Source: JBCCSZ01 sp039199225
Lineage (GTDB): Bacteria; Bacteroidota; Bacteroidia; Chitinophagales; Saprospiraceae
Assembly (NCBI GenBank): GCA_039199225.1
Contig: JBCCSZ010000021.1
Location: 1 to 39,134, forward strand
Length of the DNA: 39,134 bases
Reading direction: 5' to 3'
Part shown: positions 32,123 through 39,134 of the stretch, piece after piece
Position numbering within the stretch: position 1 is the first letter of the stretch
How the letters are laid out: the number at the start of each line of letters is the position of its first letter
Notes under the pieces: model-generated
The model's input: the letters and a program-made list of their open reading frames with translations, nothing else
Told to the model about the DNA's origin: nothing
The model's database searches: none
Made by a program: the position numbers and the translations under genes

Positions 32123-33514
32123 TTAAAACTCCCGAATTTTTATATTTCGAAAAGAGACCTCATTGCCGTGGTCCTGAAGCAAAATGTGACCTTCGGCTGC
32201 TTCGCCAAAGTGCGGCCAGTTTTTGTACTTACTGTAAGCCACCAAAGCGCGATACATCGGGGTGTTGCGTTCATACTCGACGGCTTTGAAGCCATTCAGC
32301 CAATGTTCGATGTGGTTGCCACGGACGATGATGTGGGCTCGGTTCCATTGACCGATGCCGTTGAAGGTTTTGGAGCGGCTTGGAACCGAAAGATTTTCAG
32401 CGGGGATCAGGTCGTACAAGCTGCCCAGGGTCCGGTTGCCTTTGATGCCCTTTTTTGCATCGGGATGGTTTTTGTCGTCGAGTATTTGGAATTCCAGGCC
32501 GATGGCAGATCCTTTGCCGGTATTCAGGTCTGGATTGACAAAATACTTGATGCCGCTGTTGGCCCCTTCGGTAATTTTAAAATCTACGATGAGTTCAAAG
32601 TTGCTGTACTTCTGCTTGGTGACAATATCGCCGCCATTGGTCGATTCTCCGCCACCCGATTCCAGCACTGTCAACTCGCCATTTTCTATTTTCCAGCCTT
32701 TGGAAGGAAACTGTTCTCCTTTGGCACTCCGCCAGCCTTGGGAGGATTGGCCGTCCCACAGGAGGCGCCAGCCCCTGCGCTTTTCGGATGCGGTGAGGTT
32801 ATTGGGTATGTAATTGAACTCTGCAACGCCGGGGTGCATGGGCCATCTGCTTTGCTCCAAGTTGGTGGTTTTGATGCGGATGTTGCGCCACAAAACACGG
32901 GCGCCTTCCTGCTCTTTGTTGTGAATGCTGTGAACCTGTAAGCCGATGAAACCAGCTGCCGTTAGCTCATCTACCAGATTGGCGCAATTGATGCCATTGA
33001 TCCAGGTGCGGATGGTGGGTCCGATGGCTTCTACCCGATATTTATTCCAACGGCCGTTTTGGAAGGCGGCGCGGCCCTCGGGATTTTGTCCCATGGGATA
33101 GAGCCAGCCCCGGCGACCTTCATCGTAAATCCCCCCGCTGTAAGCCCTTTGGCTAGGGTCGATTTCCACTTGGTAGCCATGTACCCGGCCGTTGTGATAA
33201 TCGGCTTTGCTGAGGCTACGGAACTGAACCCCGGAATTGAGAGAGGCGTCCACCTTTACTTCGAATTCGAGAATGAAATCACCGTATGCTTTTTCTGTAC
33301 AAAGAAAGCTATTCGGCGTATTCATTTTTGAAATTCCAATGATGGTTCCATCTTGGACCTTGTAGGTGGCCTGACCATTGAGTTGCTTCCACCCACGCAG
33401 GTCTTTGCCATTGAAAAGTGTTTGCCAATCATCGTCTTGCGCATTTACACCAGAGAGGTAGCAAAAAACACAATAGAACAAGGCAAAACCGACAAACATT
33501 GCTTTCTTCGACAT
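32123..33514 (-). CDS. Exported protein with two DUF1080 (3-keto-disaccharide hydrolase-like) domains
   Basis: This 463-residue protein has a signal peptide (cleavage near VNAQ, about residue 26) and two tandem DUF1080 jelly-roll domains (about 28-215 and 240-463). Each begins with a W..LF(N)G(K)DL.GW-type start (LFNGKDLRGW; LLWDGQSSQGW), then a GDFILEFEVK or FELIVDFKI strand and an NSGVQF / NSGIKYF motif. DUF1080 proteins have been linked to hydrolysis of 3-keto-disaccharides and related oxidised glycosides. That fits the divergent neighbours encoding an SGNH hydrolase and a PQQ-type sugar dehydrogenase. Periplasmic or outer-surface location is likely. Confidence 0.87.
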   Translation of the reverse strand: MSKKAMFVGFALFYCVFCYLSGVNAQDDDWQTLFNGKDLRGWKQLNGQATYKVQDGTIIGISKMNTPNSFLCTEKAYGDFILEFEVKVDASLNSGVQFRSLSKADYHNGRVHGYQVEIDPSQRAYSGGIYDEGRRGWLYPMGQNPEGRAAFQNGRWNKYRVEAIGPTIRTWINGINCANLVDELTAAGFIGLQVHSIHNKEQEGARVLWRNIRIKTTNLEQSRWPMHPGVAEFNYIPNNLTASEKRRGWRLLWDGQSSQGWRSAKGEQFPSKGWKIENGELTVLESGGGESTNGGDIVTKQKYSNFELIVDFKITEGANSGIKYFVNPDLNTGKGSAIGLEFQILDDKNHPDAKKGIKGNRTLGSLYDLIPAENLSVPSRSKTFNGIGQWNRAHIIVRGNHIEHWLNGFKAVEYERNTPMYRALVAYSKYKNWPHFGEAAEGHILLQDHGNEVSFRNIKIREF

Positions 33515-33756
33515 CTTTAAACTACTTTAAGAATGAAATATTTTGTATTTTTTCCGGACCTTAAATGATCGCGAATGATTGCAACTTGAGTTGGGATACA
33601 GATCAACATCATCCGTACAACATGCTGCTCGGCACAAGATCGATGAAGCATTTGAAACCCGGAAGGTGTGCCACAAGTTTTTGATAAATACTTCGAGCCC
33701 ATCTTTAATCCTACCGCTCAAGCTAATTTTCTCCAGTTTTTTATCACAAAAATTAT
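33515..33756. promoter_or_regulatory. Divergent control region of the sugar-oxidation locus
   Basis: This 242-bp gap separates the minus-strand tandem DUF1080 gene from the plus-strand SGNH hydrolase gene, so both promoters must lie here. I found no exact TTG-N20-TAnnTTTG match on either strand and no strong palindromic operator. Confidence 0.4.
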
Positions 33757-34530
33757 ATGAACGCAACAAATAGAAACCGGCGGAACTTCCTGCTGCAAAC
33801 GTCCTTGGCATCCTTTGGATTGCTCAGTGCGCCCCAAATGATTCAAGCAGCACTCTCCACAGAATTAACGTCGGATTTGCCATCTAGCCCTGACAAGGGG
33901 CAGGTGATTCTTTTTCAAGGGGATTCCATCACAGATGCCGGACGCAATCGAAACGTTCAAAATGCTAATAATGGTGCTGGTATGGGCTTTGGTTATGCTT
34001 ACCAAATCGCTTCGCACTTACTGGGGCGTTATCCAGATCGGGCATTCAAATGCTACAACCGGGGCATCAGTGGACACAAAGTCTTTCAATTGTCTGATCG
34101 TTGGAAAGAGGATTGCCTGGATTTGAAACCCGATGTGTTGAGCCTGCTGATTGGCGTCAATGATTTTTGGCATACCAAAACCCACGGTTTCAAAGGAACA
34201 GCGCAGTCTTACGAGGACGATCTAAGGCGTTTGTTGGACCGAACCAAGGCGGCTTTTCCCAATATAAAAATTATGTTGTGTGAACCTTTCTTTGTGGCAG
34301 GTGGCTCCAAGCTGAAGGCCGACTGGTTTGCGGAATTTGATCAATATCGAGCAGCCAATGTGCGCATAGGAAAAGATTATGCCGATGTGTACATCCCTTT
34401 CAATACACTATTTGCCAAGGCATTGGAATCGGCAACTGTCGATTATTGGTGTGCCGACGGCGTGCATCCTTCTATAGCAGGCAGCTATCTGATGGCCAAT
34501 GCATGGCTAGAAGCTTTTAGTAAAATCTGA
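33757..34530 (+). CDS. Tat-exported SGNH/GDSL hydrolase
   Basis: This 257-residue hydrolase starts with a twin-arginine-like signal (NRRNFLLQTSLASFGLL, residues 7-23), suggesting folded export. The SGNH blocks are present: FQGDSITD (catalytic S57), the NRGISG block (101-106), GVNDFW (N135) and ADGVHPS (D234, H237). Such enzymes are esterases or deacetylases, often acting on polysaccharide acetyl groups. It starts a plus-strand pair with the large ThuA/PQQ protein (54 nt gap), and likely acts in the same carbohydrate pathway. The natural ester is unknown. Confidence 0.9.
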   Translation: MNATNRNRRNFLLQTSLASFGLLSAPQMIQAALSTELTSDLPSSPDKGQVILFQGDSITDAGRNRNVQNANNGAGMGFGYAYQIASHLLGRYPDRAFKCYNRGISGHKVFQLSDRWKEDCLDLKPDVLSLLIGVNDFWHTKTHGFKGTAQSYEDDLRRLLDRTKAAFPNIKIMLCEPFFVAGGSKLKADWFAEFDQYRAANVRIGKDYADVYIPFNTLFAKALESATVDYWCADGVHPSIAGSYLMANAWLEAFSKI

Positions 34531-34584
34531 ATGATTTAGAAATTGATTTCTTCCTGAATTGCGACTTATCTTAAGCATCCTATT

Positions 34585-37500
34585 ATGAATTTCCAGATGA
34601 TGAATACCTATTTTTTTCGCTTGATGTGTTTGTTTCTTTTTGTTGGACTATTGGGCGCCTGTAAGCCTAAGAGTGCTAAACGCATATTGGTTTTTTCTAA
34701 AACAGCAGGCTTTCGGCATACTTCCATCCCAGCCGGAAAGGCGGCCCTGCTCAAACTGGGGCTGGAAAATAAAATTCAGGTAGACACCACAGAAAATTCG
34801 GCTGATTTCAATGAAGCGAATCTGAAAAAATATGCGGCGGTGGTATTTCTAAATACGACGGGAGATATATTGAACTCCTACCAGCAGGCGGATTTTGAAC
34901 GGTTCATCCAGGCGGGTGGTGGCTTTGTCGGCATTCATGCAGCGACAGATACGGAGTATGACTGGCCTTGGTACAATCAATTGGTCGGGGCTTACTTTAA
35001 TGGGCATCCCAAAATTCAAAAGGCTAAATTACTGGTCAATAATAAGACGCACATTGCCACCAAGATGCTGCCCAGCGTATGGGAACGCAGAGATGAATGG
35101 TACAACTTCAAATCTTTTAATGCAGAGGTCAATGTACTCCTCGACATAGATGAAAACTCTTACGAAGGAGGAACAATGGCCAATAAGCACCCCATGTCCT
35201 GGTACCATGAATACGATGGGGGACGGGCTTTTTACACCGCCTTGGGACATACCGAAGAGACTTACGAAGAACCGCTTTTCCTGCAGCACCTACTCGGAGG
35301 TTTGCAATATGCCATGGGAACTAAGGCGAAGGATTATGCAGCCGTGAGCACAAAGCGTGTACCACCAGAGAACCGTTTTGTACGCAAAGTCCTGTGGCGC
35401 AATCTCAATGAGCCCATGGAATTGGATGTTTTCGACAACGGACAGATCATCGTTGTAGAACGAAAGGGCCGCATCCTTTTGTGGGATACGAAAATGCAAA
35501 TATTGGAGCCGGTGGCCAACATCGAGGTCCACACCAAATACGAAGATGGCTTACTGGGTGTTGCCATCGATCCGGATTATGCCAACAACAAGTGGGTCTA
35601 CTTCTTCTATTCGCCGCCCGGTGAGGAGCCGAAACAGCACGTTTCTCGCTTTGTTTTTGAGGATGGAAAATTGGATCGCAGCAGCGAAAAGGTCCTTCTG
35701 GAAATAGCCGTACAACGTGACCAATGCTGTCATTCCGGTGGCTCCCTAGAGTTTGGACCCCAAGGAAATCTATTCATTACTGTAGGAGACAATACCAATC
35801 CTTTTGCTTCAAATGGCTTTTCGCCCAGCGATGAGCGCGAGGGACGCCAACCCTGGGATGCCCAAGGCTCTTCGGCCAATACCAACGACCTGCGCGGTAA
35901 GATTTTGCGCATCCGACCAGAGGACGATGGTACGTACAGCATTCCGGAGGGCAATCTTTTTCCTGTTGGTACCCCTAAGACCCGCCCGGAAATATACGTC
36001 ATGGGCTGCCGCAACCCCTTCCGACATGCCATCGACCACCGAACTGGCAACCTCTTCTGGGGGGACGTAGGGCCAGATTCCGGCAAGGACAAGGAGGACC
36101 GAGGACCCAAGGGCATCGATGAAGTGAACATAGCCAAAGGACCTGGCAACTGGGGCTGGCCTTATTCCAGAGGCAACAACCAAGCATATCATCGCTACAA
36201 CTTTGAAACCAAAGCGTCCGGCCCGTTCTTCGATCCCGACAACCCCATCAATGAGTCGCCCAACAACACAGGACTTCGCGAATTGCCGCCAGCCAATAAG
36301 TCCTTGATCTGGTACTCTTACGACGAATCCAAGGAGTTTCCCTGGGTAGGGGTGGGAGGTAAAAACCCGATGGCCGGCCCGATTTACTACAGCGATCAAT
36401 TCAGTGATGCCAAGCGATTTCCTGACTATTTCGACGGAAAGTTGCTCATCTATGAATGGATGCGCAATTGGATTTACGTCGTCAAGATGGACTCCACAGG
36501 ACAGATGCTCCGCGTCGATCCCTTTATGGCCAACGAATCCTTCTCGCGCCCGATGGATATGGTCTTTGGCCCCGACGGTGCGCTCTATGTTTTGGAATAT
36601 GGCCAGAAGTGGTTTTCTGCCAACCTGGATGCTCGGCTCAATAAAATCGAATTTGTTAGAGGCAACCGGGTCCCAATTCCAAAGATCGAGGTCGATCAAT
36701 CGGTTGGTGCTGCGCCGCTGGCCGTCCGATGTTCGGCAAAATCTTCCTACGATTTTGATGAAGGAGACGAATTGAAGTTCGCCTGGAAAATCAATGGAGA
36801 GGAAGTCAGTCAAAAGCCAGAACCGACGCTGTCCTTTAAAGAGGCTGGCATCCACCAACTCGAATTGGTTGTTACTGACCTTGAAGGTTACAGTGCCGTT
36901 GCCAAACAAGAGATTCAAGTGGGCAATGCCCCTCCGCAAATTTCGATTGCTCTCAAAGGAGGCAACCGCAGCTTTTACGACGATCGCAAAAAACAAATGG
37001 CCTATGAAGTGAGTGTGGCCGATGGAGAAGACGGAACCACAGATGAGGGCCTGATTGCTGCTGATGCAGTTTCAGTGAGCTTGGACTATGTAGAGACTGG
37101 ATTTGATATGACCTCCATCGCACAAGGACATCAAACCAATACGAGTGGCGGAAACCTGGCGGATGGAAAGAAATTGATCGAAGGCTCTGACTGTAAAACC
37201 TGTCATGCAGCCAAAGTGGAAGTCAATGGTCCTAGTTACAATGCCATTGCAGCTCGCTACAACAACAGCCCAAGCCTAGTGACTACTTTGGCCAAAAAAG
37301 TCATCCGTGGGGGGCAAGGTACCTGGGGCGAGCGCGCCATGTCTGCTCATCCTCAAATTAAGCAGGATGATGCGGAAGAAATGGTTCGATACATTTTATC
37401 GCTGGGGCAAAAGGATGTTGCGGCAGCGGCCAATCGAATGCCTTTAAAGGGAGACATAAAGATCGATGAGGCACCGGCTGATGCAAACAACGGCAGCTAT

Positions 37501-38010
37501 GTACTCATGGTTTCCTATACCGATAAGGGGCATCAAAAGATCAAGCCTATTACTTCTCGGAAGACCTTCACCATTCGCTCTCCCAAGGTAGAGGCAGAAA
37601 ATTACGATGCTGCCAGCTTCGAAGTAAAGCGGGTCAAAAAGGGCGAGAAGCGCGACTTCAATGGGGTGGGCAGATTGCGGCACGATAGTTTCCTCCGCTT
37701 TGACAAGCTCGACCTCGAAGGTGTCGGAAGTCTGCTGGTGCGTGGCAGCAATAAAAACACCTCCAAGATCAGTGGCCGATTGGAAGTTCGATTGGATGGC
37801 CCCGACGGAAAGAAAGTCGGAGAGGCTGCTTTTGAGCCAAATGAATTCACCAACGATGTGGAGCTGAATATACCATTGGAGCCTACCAAAGGGATGCACG
37901 ATCTATTTTTCGTAGTGAAAACCAATGCCCCTGCCAACCAAGCTATGTTGGAGTTGGATTGGATTTATTTCGACATCAGCGGTAAGGGGGAACAACGGGC
38001 CGGGCTATAG
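34585..38010 (+). CDS. Multidomain lipoprotein: ThuA-like, PQQ-type sugar dehydrogenase, PKD-like, cytochrome c, CBM6-like
   Basis: This 1141-residue protein starts with a lipoprotein signal (LLGAC, C26). Domains in order: ThuA-like (about 32-245, with FSKTAGFRH, FVGIHAATD and GHTEETY), a glucose/sorbosone-type beta-propeller dehydrogenase (about 265-690, with CCHSGGSLEFGP around H383, GDNTNPF and RNPFRHAID), a PKD-like Ig domain (about 692-785), a class I cytochrome c (about 850-955; CKTCH at 870-874, likely axial Met919) and a C-terminal CBM6-like beta-sandwich (about 1000-1137). ThuA is linked to 3-keto-glycoside metabolism. The propeller oxidises a sugar and the fused haem can pass electrons on, so this is a self-contained periplasmic sugar oxidase module. 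The substrate is unknown. Its stop is immediately adjacent to the opposing gene's stop. Confidence 0.9.
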   Translation: MNFQMMNTYFFRLMCLFLFVGLLGACKPKSAKRILVFSKTAGFRHTSIPAGKAALLKLGLENKIQVDTTENSADFNEANLKKYAAVVFLNTTGDILNSYQQADFERFIQAGGGFVGIHAATDTEYDWPWYNQLVGAYFNGHPKIQKAKLLVNNKTHIATKMLPSVWERRDEWYNFKSFNAEVNVLLDIDENSYEGGTMANKHPMSWYHEYDGGRAFYTALGHTEETYEEPLFLQHLLGGLQYAMGTKAKDYAAVSTKRVPPENRFVRKVLWRNLNEPMELDVFDNGQIIVVERKGRILLWDTKMQILEPVANIEVHTKYEDGLLGVAIDPDYANNKWVYFFYSPPGEEPKQHVSRFVFEDGKLDRSSEKVLLEIAVQRDQCCHSGGSLEFGPQGNLFITVGDNTNPFASNGFSPSDEREGRQPWDAQGSSANTNDLRGKILRIRPEDDGTYSIPEGNLFPVGTPKTRPEIYVMGCRNPFRHAIDHRTGNLFWGDVGPDSGKDKEDRGPKGIDEVNIAKGPGNWGWPYSRGNNQAYHRYNFETKASGPFFDPDNPINESPNNTGLRELPPANKSLIWYSYDESKEFPWVGVGGKNPMAGPIYYSDQFSDAKRFPDYFDGKLLIYEWMRNWIYVVKMDSTGQMLRVDPFMANESFSRPMDMVFGPDGALYVLEYGQKWFSANLDARLNKIEFVRGNRVPIPKIEVDQSVGAAPLAVRCSAKSSYDFDEGDELKFAWKINGEEVSQKPEPTLSFKEAGIHQLELVVTDLEGYSAVAKQEIQVGNAPPQISIALKGGNRSFYDDRKKQMAYEVSVADGEDGTTDEGLIAADAVSVSLDYVETGFDMTSIAQGHQTNTSGGNLADGKKLIEGSDCKTCHAAKVEVNGPSYNAIAARYNNSPSLVTTLAKKVIRGGQGTWGERAMSAHPQIKQDDAEEMVRYILSLGQKDVAAAANRMPLKGDIKIDEAPADANNGSYVLMVSYTDKGHQKIKPITSRKTFTIRSPKVEAENYDAASFEVKRVKKGEKRDFNGVGRLRHDSFLRFDKLDLEGVGSLLVRGSNKNTSKISGRLEVRLDGPDGKKVGEAAFEPNEFTNDVELNIPLEPTKGMHDLFFVVKTNAPANQAMLELDWIYFDISGKGEQRAGL

Positions 38011-38523
38011 CTCGGTCTCCGGATTCTTGAGGCTTTTAATGGCCTGCTTTTCCTTCTCGATGGAACGGCAATGCATTTCGTTGCCATTTTCACAAGACTT
38101 TTCAAGGGCAGTCAAAAGCTTTTGGCGTAATTCGATGTTGTGGCCATCGTAGGTAAGGGCATTGCGTAGCTTGAAGGCTGCCTCGAAATATTTCTCTTCG
38201 TTGAATACCTGCAGTGCTTCTTCGCGGGCCTTTTCGAAGGCCAAAGAGTTTTTCCGGCCAATTTCTACTTCGCGCCTCTCTCTTTCGATTTCCAACTGCT
38301 CTCGCTTGGCAGCTTCTGCCTGTATTTTGGCAATGGTATCTCTCTGGCTAAAATAGGTCCAAGCAGCAAAGAGCAGCAAAGCAATTAAAACCCATTTGAC
38401 GGCCTGTTTGAGTACAGGATTGGGTTCGTAATCCTTTGCGTAATCATCTACCGCCGGATTGTTTTCTGGTTCGCTGTTTTCGCCTTTGTTTAAGCGGAAT
38501 TTTCCACGTCTTCTATTCGCCAT
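38005..38523 (-). CDS. Small single-pass membrane protein with a TPR-like region
   Basis: This 172-residue protein has a basic, then acidic, N-terminal tail (1-40), one transmembrane helix (about 42-58), a Glu/Arg-rich coiled coil (about 63-100) and a TPR-like helical pair (about 102-140, AREEALQVFNEEKYFEAAFKL type). It probably sits in the inner membrane with the helical part facing one compartment. The stop codon overlaps the convergent gene: the six bases 38005-38010 (CTATAG) contain the stops of both genes. No functional partner is clear. Confidence 0.75.
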   Translation of the reverse strand: MANRRRGKFRLNKGENSEPENNPAVDDYAKDYEPNPVLKQAVKWVLIALLLFAAWTYFSQRDTIAKIQAEAAKREQLEIERERREVEIGRKNSLAFEKAREEALQVFNEEKYFEAAFKLRNALTYDGHNIELRQKLLTALEKSCENGNEMHCRSIEKEKQAIKSLKNPETEL

Positions 38524-38597
38524 GATACTGCCTGTTTAATACAAGTTGCGGCTCCTTTTTACAATCTGCAACTCGGGTTGTTTATCTTTTCGACCTA

Positions 38598-38605
38598 CAA
38601 AGATA
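38598..38605 (-). promoter_or_regulatory. Possible -7 promoter element for the TPR-like membrane protein
   Basis: TATCTTTG on the minus strand matches TAnnTTTG exactly, 75 nt upstream of the ATG. A TTTG lies upstream, but only about 14 nt away, so the -33 element is doubtful. Confidence 0.35.
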
Positions 38606-38688
38606 CAGACTAATTGCGCCAAATTGGTGTGTGCTTCAGGGGAAAATTCCTATCTTGTATCAACAACGCTAACCGCAAATAGAAGCTA

Positions 38689-39134
38689 ATGAAAACAATT
38701 CTCCCTATTTTTCTCCTTTGTCTGGCTGTTTGTACGGCAGCAAATGCACAGAGTCCCTTCCGATTTGGATTGGCCTTTGAAGGACATCTATCGGGGCTCA
38801 ACGCGCCCGATGGACCCTCCACGATCTTCAGTACACAAGTCGATCATCAGTTGAAAACCTCCTTCAGCCTTGGTGGAATCCTCGAATATGGCTTCAATCA
38901 CCACTTTTACTTGCAAACGGGTGTCAAATGGCTGAATAGGGGTTCTGTCCATAGGCTTGAGAGCGACCTCAGTAGATTCAATTCATTCAATCCATTCCTT
39001 GTCGGCTCCTCTTCGTCCTCGACGCCTGTTGTCAATGTGGGGACGGTGGGTCCATCTGGTTTTTTCTCCAATTCCCCTAATACCATAGAATATACGAGAG
39101 AAAAGGTAAACTACGATTTCATCGGCATTCCCAT
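38689..39134 (+). CDS. Exported outer-membrane barrel-like protein, N-terminal part (runs off the window)
   Basis: The 148 visible codons start with a signal peptide (MKTILPIFLLCLAV, cleavage near ANAQ), followed by strands like FRFGLAFEGH, FSLGGILEYGFN and YLQTGVKWL, typical of porin-family 8-stranded barrels (PorT/OMP_b-brl type) in Bacteroidota. The frame stays open at the window edge. Function cannot be told from this part. Confidence 0.7.
   Translation, partial: MKTILPIFLLCLAVCTAANAQSPFRFGLAFEGHLSGLNAPDGPSTIFSTQVDHQLKTSFSLGGILEYGFNHHFYLQTGVKWLNRGSVHRLESDLSRFNSFNPFLVGSSSSSTPVVNVGTVGPSGFFSNSPNTIEYTREKVNYDFIGIP

Noticed and set aside
32078..32941. Open frame of 287 codons on the plus strand opposite the tandem DUF1080 gene
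   Set aside because: The minus-strand gene has two full DUF1080 domains here. The plus frame starts in the intergenic region without promoter support and has no family motif.
35809..36996. Open frame of 395 codons on the minus strand inside the ThuA/PQQ gene
   Set aside because: It is antisense to a gene with clear domain motifs across the same span, has no recognisable motif itself, and such long antisense frames arise from codon bias.

Overview
The window is chromosomal DNA from a member of the Bacteroidota. The gene content best fits a free-living Saprospiria-type organism (Saprospiraceae/Lewinellaceae-like); the family is inference. Supporting signs are several upstream matches to the Bacteroidota promoter (TTG, about 20 nt, TAnnTTTG), A/T-rich start regions without clear Shine-Dalgarno sequences, a DUF2027-Smr protein, a YARHG lipoprotein, a STAS-RNase Z gene pair, many exported beta-barrel proteins and a C-terminal tail resembling a type IX secretion signal. 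I saw no rRNA, tRNA, CRISPR array, insertion sequence or prophage.

Layout. 1-426: 5' end of glyA (minus). 658-4242: a plus-strand run with an exported metallophosphoesterase, a GmhA-like sugar-phosphate isomerase, a GmhB-like HAD phosphatase and a DinB-family protein. 4375-9491: Smr protein, methyltransferase, and queE between two related outer-membrane barrels. 9496-12879: a large Dna2-like nuclease-helicase (minus). 13082-15226: a GT-C-like membrane protein and a small exported protein. 15304-19425: the minus-strand block infC-rpmI-rplT and clpC, separated by a perfect 16-bp terminator hairpin. 19426-20367: about 940 bp with no convincing gene. 20368-23514: STAS protein, RNase Z, a barrel and a YARHG lipoprotein. 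24028-29222: the sulfur assimilation region. 29384-31735: glycerate kinase and an unrecognised membrane coiled-coil protein. 32123-38010: a periplasmic sugar-oxidation locus (tandem DUF1080 protein, Tat-exported SGNH hydrolase, and a 1141-residue ThuA / PQQ dehydrogenase / cytochrome c / CBM-like lipoprotein). The window ends with a small membrane protein and the start of another barrel.

The most interesting element is the leader of the sulfur operon. A good promoter (24028-24058) precedes a 31-codon open reading frame (24111-24206) carrying four consecutive cysteine codons. It is followed by segments with overlapping, mutually exclusive pairing options and by a GC-rich 13-bp hairpin (24230-24267) before the sulfite reductase gene. 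This is the architecture of a cysteine-sensing attenuator. Downstream lie a ferredoxin-type sulfite reductase with a HEPN-like C-terminal extension, the siroheme methyltransferase cobA, an APS-reductase-type cysH, and a thioredoxin-reductase-like ferredoxin-NADP reductase that could supply reduced ferredoxin. Together they form an APS-to-sulfide reduction module that the leader could tune to charged tRNA-Cys.
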